DNA from: Gambelia wislizenii
Lineage: Eukaryota > Chordata > Lepidosauria > Squamata > Crotaphytidae
DNA: 64,000 bases
Direction of reading: 5' to 3'
Assembly: GCA_030847615.1 (NCBI GenBank)
Contig: JAUMIR010000001.1
Coordinates: 443,106,687-443,170,686 of the forward strand
Below the pieces are notes generated by a model. The model searched no databases, was not told where the DNA came from, and saw only the letters and a list, made by a program, of their open reading frames with translations. The position numbers were made by a program, and so were the translations under genes. Position 1 is the first letter of the stretch. Each line of letters begins with the position of its first letter. Positions 22,760 through 34,070 of the stretch are shown here, piece after piece.

Positions 22760-24138
22760 TCCATTGACGCCCCCTTGTCGTGGGAGAGAAGCTTGCGTAC
22801 CCTAATGACATTTTGAGCTATGCTGGTGGTGGCATAAAGCCACTGGTAGGGTCTCCCATGCCAGACAGGTCAAAACCGAAGGGTCTGACAAAGAGTGTCA
22901 AAGGGCAGGATGGGCTCTCTAGCCTTATGGCAACCGTCCTAGGAGAAGGAAAACTCTAATCCCAAACCCGGGCAGATGGCGTTCATCCAACCCTGTAAGG
23001 TCAACCATCTAAGAGAAGGAAACTCTAATCAAACCTACGACCCGAGGACCTCGCTGCTACGTCCATGCTTGCAAGGCCACGGCAGATGAAACTTTGGTTT
23101 AAAGGGTGAGGCCAGTTCTGTGCACGCTGCGATCCACCAGAAAAATCCATTGCACAGGCTTGAAGGACAAATCCAGTTCCAAAAAAGCCCTGTAGTGATA
23201 GGCGAAGGCCTTGCAAGGCAGGTGTAAAGATGCACTGGAAGCCGCAGACCCAACCCTGCATGCAGGCGGTTCAGGACATTGGTCACTCGAGGCTGACCCG
23301 GGAGATGACAGTCTTGTTCGGCAGCATCCTGAATGACCAAGCAGCCTTTTTTAAGGAGAACACTGCTTGCTCCACATGGAGAGGGGCCTAGAAAAGGTGG
23401 CCTAACAAAAGCTCATCCCCAACTACCTGGTTGGCTAGCTGCGGCCAACGGGCATCTTCTGATGCGGTCAAACCAAGGCAAAGAAACAAAGGCACACACC
23501 GGCCTCCAAAGGTGTAAATAAACTGACACTTGCATGCTGGAACATCAGAACCATGCGAGACTCTGAAGATAGTGGACGGCCTGAGCGTCGTTCTACCCTA
23601 ATAGCCCATGAACTATCACGACTTAACATTGACATCGCTGCTCTTAGTGAAGTTTGCTTCCATGAGGAAGGCAGCCTTAAAGAACATGGCGCCAGCTACA
23701 CACTTTACTGGTCTGGCAAAACCAAAACCGAAAAACATCTTTCAGGAGTAGGCTTAATGATTAAAAACTCCATTGCCTCCAAACTCGAAACCTTGCCAAC
23801 AGGACACTCTGATCGCATTATTTCCTTACGCCTCCCACATGTTGTTCTCTTTAGTATATATGCCCCAACTATGCAAGCCGACCCTGTAGAGAAAGACAAA
23901 TTCTACACAGACCTACGCCAACTCATACAAAAAGTCCCTGTAGAAGATAAAATTATTATCCTTGTTGATTTCAATGCCAGAGTAGGAAAGAACTTCGAAG
24001 CCTGGAAAGGTGTCTTAGGCAAGCATGGTGTTGGAAATTGCAATGATAACGGACGCCTCCTGCTAGAGTTCTGTGCAGAACAACAGCTGACTATTACAAA
24101 CACAATCTTTCAGCAGAAAGATAGCTTGAAGACAACCT
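22760..24138 (+). mobile_element. LINE 5' part: 5' UTR and apurinic endonuclease domain
   Basis: From 23523 a frame reads LACWNIRTMRD ... IDIAALSEVCF ... SGVGLMIKNS ... IYAPT ... DFNARVG ... GVGNCNDNGRLLLEFCAE: the exonuclease-endonuclease-phosphatase domain of a non-LTR retrotransposon. Key residues visible: N in CWNIRT, E in LSE, Y-A-P, D-F-N-A-R. The segment 22760-23520 resembles a structured GC-richer 5' UTR (AGAAGGAAACTCTAATC repeated at 22936 and 23016). The element stops abruptly at about 24138, so RT is absent. It may belong to the same family as the 3' end at 1-375, but this is not shown here. An open frame 23553-24335 runs on into the next SINE by chance. Confidence 0.75.
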
Positions 24139-24350
24139 CCAGTCTCGTGCAGTTGTTGGAGGGCTGGACTGAGGCTTGGAAAATCTATGTTCTAGTTCCC
24201 ACTGAGCCAGGAAACCAGGCTCACTGGGTGACACAGAGCCAATCACCCTCTTTCAATCAGCCTGTCGGACAGGATAAAACATGGAGGAAGAGAACCAAGC
24301 ACTCCTTTGAGGCAGGATATAAATGTAAATTATGAATAAATACTAAATTT
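24139..24350 (+). mobile_element. SINE-type retroposon fused to the LINE fragment
   Basis: GTTCTAGTTCCCACTGAGCC, then CTGGGTGACACAGAGCCAAT, GATAAAACATGGAGGAAGAG and GGCAGGATATAAATGTAAAT is the body and tail of a common squamate tRNA-SINE. Directly abuts the truncated LINE. Confidence 0.6.
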
Positions 24351-24872
24351 AGGGCCTGTGGGTGAGTCAGTTCTAGATCCTGGAGAGTTATATTTTTGGA
24401 CTACAGCTCCCAGAATCTTCACACCAGCATACCGGGTGACTTGACAGCATGTGTGAGCTGTCTCTTCAGAGGAATACCTACAACAATTAATGACTAGAAT
24501 TTATTTTACGTCATGTTAATGCTGTTTTAGACAAAACCATAGCAAGAGATCCATTTGTAGCTGTCAGAGAGGTGGAACGCTGGAAAATTTTGCACCAATG
24601 GATTTCGTATTATGGAACATTTAAAATGAAGTCTTGGAAAGGACTGGTATGCTGCTTTCTCAGACTCTCCAAGAACAAGCTGTGCCTCGCATCAGGCATA
24701 GTGGAATCTGAAGACTTTTTTTTTTTTAAAGGATCTTGAAATTCCAACCTTCACATGAGGAATGATTTTTCTTATGACTTTGGCTGAATGTCCCATTTGA
24801 AACTTTTTTTTTTAAAGAGAGAGAGAAACTGTTCAGTGTCAAGGTAGAGTATTGGCTGACTTTAAAATGGCA

Positions 24873-24995
24873 CACACAGTAGCCTTTCTCAACCCAGCAC
24901 TGTTCCCATCATCCCTAGACTGCACAGTCATTTGCTGTGGTGTCTAGAGATAATGGGGGTTATTTTTCAGCATGTTTAGAGGGTAGCAGATTGAA
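24873..24995. mobile_element. Small dispersed MITE (CCTTTCTCAACCCAGCAC type)
   Basis: CCTTTCTCAACCCAGCACTG plus TTCCCATCATCCCTAGACTG; similar wording at 40380-40465 (CCCATCATCCTCAGCC) and 57600-57625 (TTTCCCCAACCCAGCACC). Palindromic family with CTGGGTTGGGAA-type inverse ends. Confidence 0.45.
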
Positions 24996-25284
24996 CAAGT
25001 CTGATACAGAGGAAGCAAGTCTTCTAGAATAGCTTTACTTCAGTGGTTAAAAGAATAATAATATTTGCCTCCTACAATAAGGTGGAGATGTTTATATCAT
25101 TCTACCCAGGCAAACCTCTTTTCTAGGTTTGCAAGCATTTGTGCAAGGTCAGCTTCCTTTGACTGAGGCATTCTGTCACACCGAAGACATACAGTAGTTT
25201 TGTGATATACTGTATAATCTATTCAGAGCTCAGAAAATTTTCTTTTTTGGATTACAACTCTTAGATTTGTCAAGAGTGCTTTGA

Positions 25285-25376
25285 TTGTTCATTCCTGCAT
25301 GGCAGGGGGTTGGACTAGATGGCCCTTGTGGTCTCTTCCAACTCTATTATTCTATTATTCTATGATTTTGTATCAT
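25285..25376 (+). mobile_element. CR1 3' end
   Basis: TCATTCCTGCATGGCAGGGG, GTTGGACTAGATGGCCCTTG, TGGTCTCTTCCAACTC and the CR1-type short direct tail ATTCTATTATTCTATGATTT. Confidence 0.8.
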
Positions 25377-25379
25377 TAT

Positions 25380-26195
25380 CATGGCAATGTGCAAAAACAT
25401 GTGTCATTGTGCCAGAACACGAATGTTGTAAAATATAGTGCCATTATAATGTTTTAAGGCACTTGTCTGATAATCTCCAGTGTCAGCATTAATACAAAAA
25501 CTACAGTATAACCACTGTCTATGAGAAACATCTGAATGCTTTTAATATATCCTGCAAAGTATACCATGCTTTCATTTTTCCACTGCTATGGATCATCAAG
25601 AAGCTCTGGGAAGTGTACTACTGGTAATACTTTTAAGCATGTGGTCAAAGGCTACAATGTGCTAACTGGTTCTGCTCAGTTTTCACAAGGAGGAATGTAA
25701 GAAGTGAGGGCATCCCACTGAACTGTATGACTGGTGCTCCTTAACTTGTTCAGTAATGATTAGGAGTTGGGACAAGGAATGAGGTGTGGGGGGGAGGCCA
25801 AATTATTATTTGAAGTAACAACAAAAAGGATTTCAAAGAGCTCCAAAGGGACTTTTCCCAACTAATTTGTTTGAAGCAATGAAAACTATAAGCATAACCC
25901 TTTGATGTCTTGTATCTCATAGGACAGGAAAGTGATTGTAAATGTTTTTAAGTGGGATCTGCTTCAGTGAAGAAAAATAGAAAGAAATGTGAAAGGCTAC
26001 AAATTGGCAAATTGACAGCCTTTTATTAGCTCAAGGAAAACAATACCAGGTTTTAGAATAATACCTTATATTCTCATATATTTAAAGCGAAAGCACAACA
26101 AACACAAAAAATTAAAGGCAGAGGGTATCCTGAAGCCACACTGAAACATATTTCTATATGTTATCACTGGTTTACTCAACAGTTTATGATTTGCA
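25380..26195. other. No feature recognised
   Basis: AT-rich intergenic. Confidence 0.45.
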
Positions 26196-26200
26196 GATGA

Positions 26201-26347
26201 GTGTGTAAACTGTCATAAGTTTAAGTTATCCTGTCTGAGATCACATTCTTTTTGTGGTGCTGGACAGCACATTCACGCATGCAGATCAACATTTGATGTT
26301 TCAAATAGTACAGAATGAACCTGTGTAATAAACCTGCTCAGAGCTTT
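26201..26347 (+). repeat. 147-bp dispersed repeat, copy A
   Basis: About 93% identical (my count, roughly 10 differences) to 27636-27782. Holds GTGGTGCTGGACAGCACATT (inverted GTGCTGGACAGCAC core) and AATAAA near its 3' end (TGTAATAAACCTGCTCAGAG), which would fit an LTR end. Family unknown. Confidence 0.8.
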
Positions 26348-26739
26348 GGGTTGTTGAACACTGATGAACAATGAAGGATAATCAGCAGCTTAAATAGAGG
26401 AGAAAGTTAATGGTACATCTTCAGTCAACTGCTATGGACAACTGTGGCAAGAACCAATATTCATCTCTGTGCCCTGCCCCTGCAGTCTGCATTGCCTCAT
26501 TTTTAGCAATTTGGGAATTACAAGAAATCACTTCCAGATTTGATTTACCACATTTTCTACCAATCTGAAGCCTTTAAAAAAGGTTTTATGGGCATTTTCC
26601 CAATGGTTTGAGCAATTTGGGTGTGATTTGTTTTATCTGAAAAAAATGGATGATGTCCTGGGAGACTTGAGGGGTTGAAGGTCTGCATGTAGCCCATGAT
26701 CCCCACTCCTGCTGTTCAGTTACAGTAGTCACATCTCAG

Positions 26740-27270
26740 AGGACACTGGAGAGGTGGGAAATACACAGAAAGGGTAACCCAAGTGCTCAAGAGACTGGAA
26801 TGGCTCTTCTACAAAGAAAGGTTAGATCTGGAGCTGAATACATGGTATAGAAAAACTGGACAGAAAGAAGTCCCTCACCTATTCATAATACTAGTATCCG
26901 TAGTGATTCACTGAGGCTGAATGGTGGAATTCATGACTGATAAAAAGAAATACTTCACAGTTACAAGGCAGATTATTAAATTATTAATTGGGCCACATGA
27001 TATGATACCAGCAGCTTAGATAGCTTTAAAAGAGAATTGGACACATTCATGGAGCAAAGGGTCTTGAGTGGCTAGTAGTCACACTAGCTATCTATTACCT
27101 CCAGGATCAGAGGCAAAATAATTCTGAATACCAGCTGCTGGGGAACAACAGGAGGAGAGACCTTTTGCCCTTCTGTTTGTGAGCTTCCAGGGGGTATCTA
27201 GTTGATCACTGTGGGAAAAAGGATGGTTTTTGATCTAATCCTCTTATCTTTTAAAGTTACTTCAAGCATC
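26740..27270 (+). mobile_element. Old CR1-like 3' region
   Basis: Wording such as GAACTTCACAGTTACAAGGC-like TACTTCACAGTTACAAGGC, GATAGCTTTAAAAGAGAATT and GACACATTCATGGAGCAAAG matches the region before a CR1/L3 3' end. Heavily mutated. Confidence 0.5.
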
Positions 27271-27635
27271 TTAAAATCATTAGACTTGATACAGCACATA
27301 GCTTAAAAATCAGTGAACAGGTGAACAATGAATCTAAGAACCTAATGTTATACTTTCATGCAGAAGTAATAGAGCAAATAGAAAGGGAATTACATGTCTG
27401 CCTTCAGTGCAAAGACATGTCTCTTGCCTTTCCCCTGAAGCAAAGATCCCTTAGTCATCTCCAGCTTGGGTATAGCAGCAGTGAGCAATGATGCTTCACC
27501 ATCATTTGCTATCTGTGACACACAAATATATTGGGGCATTTTGTAATCTACACAAGATGTGAAAGGTAGTAAAATTGTATGCTACCTTTTGTTTTCTGCT
27601 TTTACAAAGTAGCAGCAGTGTATATGAATACATGA

Positions 27636-27782
27636 ATGTGTAAACTGTCTTAAGTTTATGTTATGCTGTTTGAGATCACATCCTTTTTGTGGTGCTGGAC
27701 AGCACATTCACACATGGAGATCAACATTTGATGCTTCAAATAGTAAAGAATGAACCTGTGTAATAAACCTGCTCAGAGATTT
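27636..27782 (+). repeat. 147-bp dispersed repeat, copy B
   Basis: Second copy of 26201-26347, cut at its 3' side by the Penelope-like element that begins at about 27786. Confidence 0.8.
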
Positions 27783-27789
27783 TCATTGG

Positions 27790-28594
27790 TTTTTTTCCAG
27801 GCTGTGAGGCCGTGTTCCGGAAGAGTTTATTTCTGACATTTCGCCTGTATCTGTGGCTGGCATCTTCAGAGAATGGTTGGGTGAAGTGTGTGTGGGGGGG
27901 GGTTATATCCTGTGAACCCCTTTTGAGCAGGATATGTAAATTTGTGTATTTGAATGGCTAGTTTCTGGGTGGAGATATGCAAGGAGGATTAGTGTCTGTT
28001 TGGCTAATGGTTGGTTGATGGGCCATTATCTGCTGGAAATCCCCCTGTCCCTGGGTGGAGTTCATTTGCAAGTGTTGAGTTTTGTTTTTCAGGACTGGCA
28101 GCCAGATTTTGTTTATTTTTAGGGTTTCTTTTTTCCTGCTGAAGTTGTCCAGGTGTTTGTGGATTTCAATAGCTTCTCTGTGCATTCTGACATGATAGTT
28201 GTTGGCCTGGTCCAGAATTTCAGTGTTTTTAAATAACATTTTGTGTCCAGGTTGGTTTATAACATGTTCTGCTACTGCTGATTTTTCTGGCTGGCCCAGT
28301 CTGCAGTGTCTCTCATGTTCCTTGATTCGTGTTTGCACACTGTGTTTTGTGGTCCCTATGTCAACTTGTCCACAGATGCATGGTATGCGGTAAACTCCTG
28401 TAGCTGTGAGAGGGTCTCTTTTGTCCTTCACTGAGCATAGCATTTCTTGATTTTTTTTGGTTGCTCTGTAGATTGTTTGGCAGTTGTGTTTCCTCATCAG
28501 TTTCCCTATTCTGTCTGTGACTCCTTGATGTATGGTAAAAATACCTTCCCTTTGGGTGGCTGTCTTTCTTCATTCCTGTGATTTTTTCTGGGTC
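27790..28594 (-). mobile_element. Penelope-like element with GIY-YIG endonuclease remnant
   Basis: Reverse-strand frame 28497-27958 encodes the C-terminal endonuclease of a Penelope-like retroelement: GVYRIPCICGQVDIGTT (GIY-YIG core, with the usual Tyr of YIG replaced by Asp), then TRIKEHERHCRLGQPEKSAV, AEHVINQPGH and REAIEIHKHLDNFSRK. No reverse transcriptase is present, so it is 5'-truncated. The end near 27800 carries the pseudo-LTR sequence shared by 35256-35353 and 63447-63615. Inactive: missing RT and an altered catalytic-core residue. Confidence 0.85.
27830..27875 (-). ncRNA. Hammerhead-like motif in Penelope pseudo-LTR (left copy)
   Basis: Reverse strand: CTGAAGA core, short stem II (GCC/GGC), GAA, four-base ATGT stem III, then C (putative cleavage at 27835) and AGAAAT pairing with upstream ATTCT. 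Degenerate relative to 63526-63572: stem III is not self-complementary. Confidence 0.35.
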
Positions 28595-28645
28595 CTGCTG
28601 CTCTTGTGATGTATCTTGTGGAGTATCTTGTGATACTCCAGATCA

Positions 28646-29016
28646 GACCCAGAAAAAACCACAGGAATGAAGAAAAACCCTAAATGTAAACAAAATCTGG
28701 CTGCCAGTCTTGAAAAACCCTAATATCAGAACTCAACCCTTGCAAATGAACTCTACCCAGGGACAGGGGGATTTCCAGCAGATTATGGACCATTAACCAA
28801 CCATTAGCCAAACAGACACTAATCCTCCTTGCATATCTCCACCCAGAAACTAGCCATTCAAATACACAAATGTACATATCCTCCCCAACAGGGGTTCACA
28901 GTATATAAGCCCCCCCACACACACTCCTACCCAACCATTCTCTGAAGATGTCAGCCACAGATACAGGCGAAATATCAGAAATAAACTCTTCCAGAACACA
29001 GCCTCACAGCCTCAGA
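28646..29016 (+). mobile_element. Inverted, internally deleted partner copy of the Penelope-like element
   Basis: Reverse complement of 27790-28594 with the coding part deleted: GACCCAGAAAAAACCACAGG (28646) mirrors the left copy at 28571-28594, and CAAAATCTGGCTGCCAGTC onward mirrors 28130 back to 27795. The two copies form a head-to-head pair around a 51-base spacer (28595-28645) that itself contains GGAGTATCTTGTGATACTCC. Confidence 0.85.
28936..28982 (+). ncRNA. Hammerhead-like motif in Penelope pseudo-LTR (right copy)
   Basis: TTCT + CTGAAGA (28942-28948) ... GAA (28969-28971) + ATAT (28972-28975) + C. Stem II is mutated to GTC/GGC, so activity is unlikely. Confidence 0.3.
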
Positions 29017-29414
29017 AGAACTCAGAAGAAGAAGAAAAGAAAAAGAGCATAGCAGAAGGAGGGGAAGAGTCTGGCATCTTGGCCATATAAACAATGTCTG
29101 CAAACATAATATCGTGGAATGTCAAAGGGCTAAACACAATACCTAAAAGATGACACATATTCCAGATTCTCAGGAAAAAAAAGGATATAACATACTTACA
29201 GGAAACGAGGATTCGCCAAAGAGATAGCAAATATTTGAAGAATAAAAAATCAAGCCAAGAATTCTATTCTTCCTCAGTAAAAAGAAAGAAGGGGTGGTGA
29301 TCTACATTAATAAAAAATATGAGGCCAGAGAGATCTTCAACGATAATGAGGCGCAATATGGAGGATTGGAAGTTAAACTGAATGATTTGAAAGTATATAT
29401 AATAGCAATATATG

Positions 29415-29651
29415 ACGCACTATCCACAATGCTGCAGCCTTATTTGAGAACTCACGCCGAACAAGTCTTGAAGAGAAACGACAATGCAGAAAGAATCACA
29501 ACCCAGAAACATCACCCAAGGAGACCTTCTGCTGTGCTTTCTGCAACTGGACTTGTTTATCTCAGATTGGCCTTTTTAGTCATCAGCGCACATGCAGAAA
29601 GTGCAGGATGAGTCCTTCCTGAATCTTCGTTTGTGAAGAAAAGCCAGGGAG
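29415..29651 (+). mobile_element. LINE 3' end inserted in L1 endonuclease
   Basis: Second copy of the 3' end seen at 1-375 (starts at the GACGCACTATCCACAATGCT block). It cuts the L1 phrase GCAATATATGCCCC; ATATG flanks it at 29410-29414 and 29652-29656, a likely target duplication. Contains the CAG-ATTGGCCTTTTTAGTCAT finger region and the CTTCG hairpin end. Confidence 0.85.
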
Positions 29652-30150
29652 ATATGCCCCACTAGAAAGAAAAGAACAATTTTATCGGAAACTCCAGAAG
29701 GAGATGGGGGAGCTAGATAACGGATCAATAATTATAACAGAAGACTTCAGCGGGGTACTGGATGGGAGAAGGGACAGATCTGGCACGCAAAAGGAAAACC
29801 AAGGCAAACTCCCCAAATCCTCCTTTAATATAATGGAAGACTTTAATTTATCAGATGTATGGATGTCAAAATATTACAGTGAGAAAGGCTATACCTTCTA
29901 TTCACAGGTACACAAAACAATGTCCAGAATTCATATGTTCTGGACAACTAAAGACGTTCTGCCAAAAATAAGAACCATGAAAATAATGCCTAAAATTATT
30001 TCAGATCATAATCCAATATCAATAAGCATGAGGATAACAAAGAGAGAGTATGTTTGGAGATTGAGAGAATCCATGTTGAAAGATAAGAAATTTGCTCAGA
30101 AACTAAGAGATGAAATAAGCTTTTTTAAAGGAAAACAAATCGACAGAAAT

Positions 30151-30849
30151 TAAAATGAGATCACTATGGGATGCTTTCAAGTCAACAATAACAGGACTAT
30201 TTCTACAAAAAGGTGCAGAAAATGCCCAATTAAAGAAGGAAAGAAGCAAAAGATGGCTAGAAGACTTGGAACGAAGGGAAGAAAAATTGAGGTTATAGCC
30301 AGAGAACAAGATTTTACAGAATGAAATAAAACTGATAAGGAAAAAAATAGACTCAATCTTGATTGAAGAAATAGGCGAAAAGTTGAAGAAAATAAAACAA
30401 AGACATTTTGACAGGCTAACAAGATGGGCAGATGGCTATCATTCACATTAAAAAAAGAAGCAGAAAAAAGTTAATTACGGAAATCAGGTCAGAAGACACA
30501 ACGATAACGAATCAAGAGGATATAAAAAAAGGCATTTTTTAGGATTTTATACCTCGCTATACAAGGAACAACAGCAAGAGGGAAACCAGGCTGAAGAAAT
30601 GTTCACTTATATTAAAGAAAACAAATTTACAACACTAACAGAGGAACAAAAATTAAGTACTGACCATCCATTCAATGAGGAAGAGATCTTGTTAGTAATC
30701 AAAAATCTTAAAAATGATAAACTCCAGGCCCCAATGGATTCACGGTGCTCTTTTATAAAACATATGAAAAGGAGTTAATACAACATTTTCTGGTAACAAT
30801 AAATTTGATACATGTAGATGGTCTGCCATAGACTTGGAAAGATGCTAAT
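30151..30849 (+). pseudogene. L1 ORF2 linker region, frameshifted
   Basis: Segment between the L1 endonuclease and RT. A-rich, with fragments such as SDHNPI-proximal basic helix and LTEEQKLSTDHPFNEEEIL in shifting frames, matching the usual L1 linker (where ...LT.EE...L..PI...E...I is expected). Confidence 0.6.
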
Positions 30850-31731
30850 ATGGTGATTCCAAAAGAAGGGAAGGATAGGATGGAGGTCAGGAACTATCAG
30901 CCAATATCACTCCTAAATGTGGACTACAAAATTTATGCTGTGGCATTAGCAAACAGATTTAAAATGGTCTTGAAAGATACAATTTACTCAGACCAGAATG
31001 GCTTCCTTCCTGGCAGAAATCTCTCAGCTAACATAAGAGCAATTGTGAATGCAAGGGAGTACTACAAAAAGAACTACGATAAAAAGGTTGCAATAATTTA
31101 TGCTGATGCAGAGAAGGCCTTCGATAACATGAATTGGGCTTTCCTGATAGGAGTATTGACTGAGATGGGATTCGAGGACTTTATAGTAAGAAACATTAAG
31201 AAAGTTTACAATGTCCACATAGCGCATGTCATAATCAACGGCGAAAAAACATTACCGATAACAATTCAAAAGGGCACACGTCAAGGTTGCCCTTTATTAC
31301 CATTGCTATTCCTTTTAGTCATGGAAATCTTGTTGAACTCAATCAGGAAAAATAAAGTAATAGAAGGCCTGAAAATTAAAAATCAAGAATACAAAGTAAA
31401 AGCTTTTGCAGACAATTTAGCAATTATTCTGGAAGATCCAGTAAAAAATATAAGAACTCTAAACAGATAACAGAGCAGAGTTCAGGAAATTTTCAGGGTT
31501 CAAAATTAACAAAGAAAAAATGATAATCCTGATGAAAAACATTACAAAAAAGGAGGTAGAAGAACTAAGAAGATCAGAATGCAAAATTGAAAAAAAGGTA
31601 AAATACTTGGGAATATGGCTTTCAAACAGAAATCTGGATCTGTATGACAATAATTACAAAAAAATGTGGGTCTTAATAAAACAGGATCTGGAACAGTGAA
31701 AAAAACTAAATTTATCGCTACTTGAAAGAAT

Positions 31732-32153
31732 CTCTCTCTTTCTCTCTCTGGCTTATCTTCGCAAATGAAGATTTAGGAAGGACTCATTCTGTGCTTTCTG
31801 CAAGCGCGCTGATGACTAAAAAGGCCAATCCGAGATAAACAAGTCCAGTTGCAGAAAGCACAGCAGAGGGTCTCTTTGGGTGATGTTTCTGGGTTGTGAT
31901 TCTTTCTGTGTTGTCATTTCTTTTCAAGACTTGTTTGGCGTGAGTTCTGAAATAAGGCTGAAGCATTGTGGATAGTGCGTCTCCGTGCCTCCCGATCTGA
32001 GGCCAGGGCCGAGCCTGAGATGTTGTTTCAGGGAGTCCTTGTATCGGGTTTTTTTGGAGCGCCCCTCTTACGCTGACCCGTGGTGAGTTCACCGTAGAGT
32101 ACTATTTTTGGGAGGCGATGGTCCTCCATCCTAGAAACGTGCCCTGCCCAGGG
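31732..32153 (-). mobile_element. LINE 3' end inserted in L1 (antisense)
   Basis: Third copy of the 1-375 LINE end, reversed, about 420 bases. Flanked by an exact 11-bp target duplication CTTGAAAGAAT at 31721-31731 and 32154-32164; removing one restores the L1 phrase encoding LLERIATIKM. It keeps about 60 bases more of the 5' side than the copy at the window start shows. Confidence 0.9.
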
Positions 32154-33163
32154 CTTGAAAGAATAGCAACAATTAAAATGTCAGTATTACCGAAACTTCT
32201 TTTCCTTTTTCAAAATCTTCCAATCTTGACAAACAAAAAACCCTTTAAAACTTGGAAAAAAGACTTAACAGATTTTATTTGGAACAACAGAAGACCAAGA
32301 ATAAAGTGGCTAACACTAGTTGAACAAACGGAAAGAGGTGGAGCTGCTCTTCCAGACTTAAAAACTTACTATAAAGCCTGTTCCCTCTTATGGGTTAGCA
32401 AATTGATTAAACTAAAGGACACAAGATTACTAACCCTGGAAGGAGCTGACTTAAGATGGGGTTGACACACGTACATAGGGTATAATAAGGGGACAATACA
32501 TAAAGCCTTCAATGATCATAGCATTAGGAAACCACTAATTAAAAATTGGAATAAAATCAAAGAACAATATTACTCAAAACTACCGAGCTGGATTTCCCCC
32601 CAGGAACCTTTTTTTGGAAGATGGGAAAGAACGGGAAAGGGGAATCCTTACAAGGATTTGGGCACAAGAGACCCATCAGGTACCTACACTATTAAATCCC
32701 AAGAAATGCTGAACAATGAGGGATGGGGGTTGAACTGGTTTTCATATCAACAACTTAAAAACAGATTTAAACAGGACAACAAAGAGATGGGCTTCCTCCA
32801 TGATGAAACAGAACTAGATAAAATAATTTGGAATGATAACAATGAGAAGAAAATAGCTAAATTTTATAAAACATTCATAACCAGAGAACTGGAAACTGAA
32901 GTGGTCAGAGATGCAATGGTTAGATGGACTAGAGACATTGGGGAAACAATAACGATGGAGGAATGGGAAAACGCTTGGAAAAAGACCAAGTCATTTTCAG
33001 CGTGTCAGGTGTTAAAAGAAAATCATCTAAAGATCAGCAGCAGATGGTATTTGACACCATTAAAGTTGAATAAAATCTATGGAACTAAAAATAAAGACTG
33101 TTGGAAATGCGAGAAAGAGGTCGGTTCCCAAATGCACATGTGATGGTATTGCCCAATCATAAT

Positions 33164-34070
33164 AAATAATAATAATAATAATAATAATAATAATTTATTT
33201 TTAACCCGCCCCTCAGCAACCAGGGCGGTGTACAACAAGATTAAAACAACATCAAGTTAAAACAATCCTTCCCAATCCTAACCCTCCCACCCCTTAAAAC
33301 TAAATTAAACTAATAGAGAATTAAAACAAAGCTAAAATACAATAAATAAATAAATAAAGGCAATAGTGGCAAGGGGGCGGGTAAGCAATCAGCTCCACTT
33401 GAGCAGGGAAGTTATTCCAGGAAGGCATGCCGGAAGAGATCCGTCTTTAGCGCTTTCTTGAAGCTATCAAGAGTAGTGAAAAGACGGATCTCATCCGGCA
33501 GGCCATTCCATAGTCTGGGAGCTGTAGAAGAGAAGGCCCTCTGGGAGGTCTGCGATAGCCTAGTTTTCATAGGCTGCAGCAGGTTCCTCCCAGAGGACCG
33601 AAGTGTGCGGGGGGGATCATGTGGGATGAGGCGGTCCCGGAGATAAGATGGACCCAAGCTATGTAGGGCTTTAAAGGTTAAAACCAACACTTTGTACTGT
33701 GCCTGGAAACTGATCGGCAGCCAGTGGAGAGATTTAAGCACAGGTGTTATATGCTTTCTCCTAGATGTACCTGTAATTAACCTGGCTGCCATATTTTGTA
33801 CCAGTTGAAGTTTCCGGGTTAGGCACAAGGGTAGCCCCATGTAGAGTGCGTTACAGTAATCCAAACGTGAGATTACCAAAGCATGTACCACAGTTTCCAG
33901 ATCCCTTATATCTAGCTAAGGGCGCAGCTGGCATATCAGCTGAAGCTGATAACAGGCACTCCTGACCGTCGCACTCACCTGACTAGTCATGTGAAGCGAT
34001 GAATCTAGGAATACCCCCAGACTGTGAACACAGTCCTTAAAGGAGAGTGTGACTCCATCCATACTGGTTA
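33164..34070 (-). mobile_element. L2 LINE inserted in L1 (antisense)
   Basis: Reverse-strand frame 33891-33412 reads VHALVISRLDYCNALYMGLP, LQLVQNMAARLITGTSRRKH, ITPVLKSLHWLPISFQAQYK and GLPDEIRLFTTLDSFKKALK: the C-terminal tail of L2 reverse transcriptase. 3' UTR with CCGCCCTGGTTGCTGAGGGG-type end and an (ATT)n tail at 33164-33195. Flanks share ATC(C)ATAA, a possible target duplication. Confidence 0.85.
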
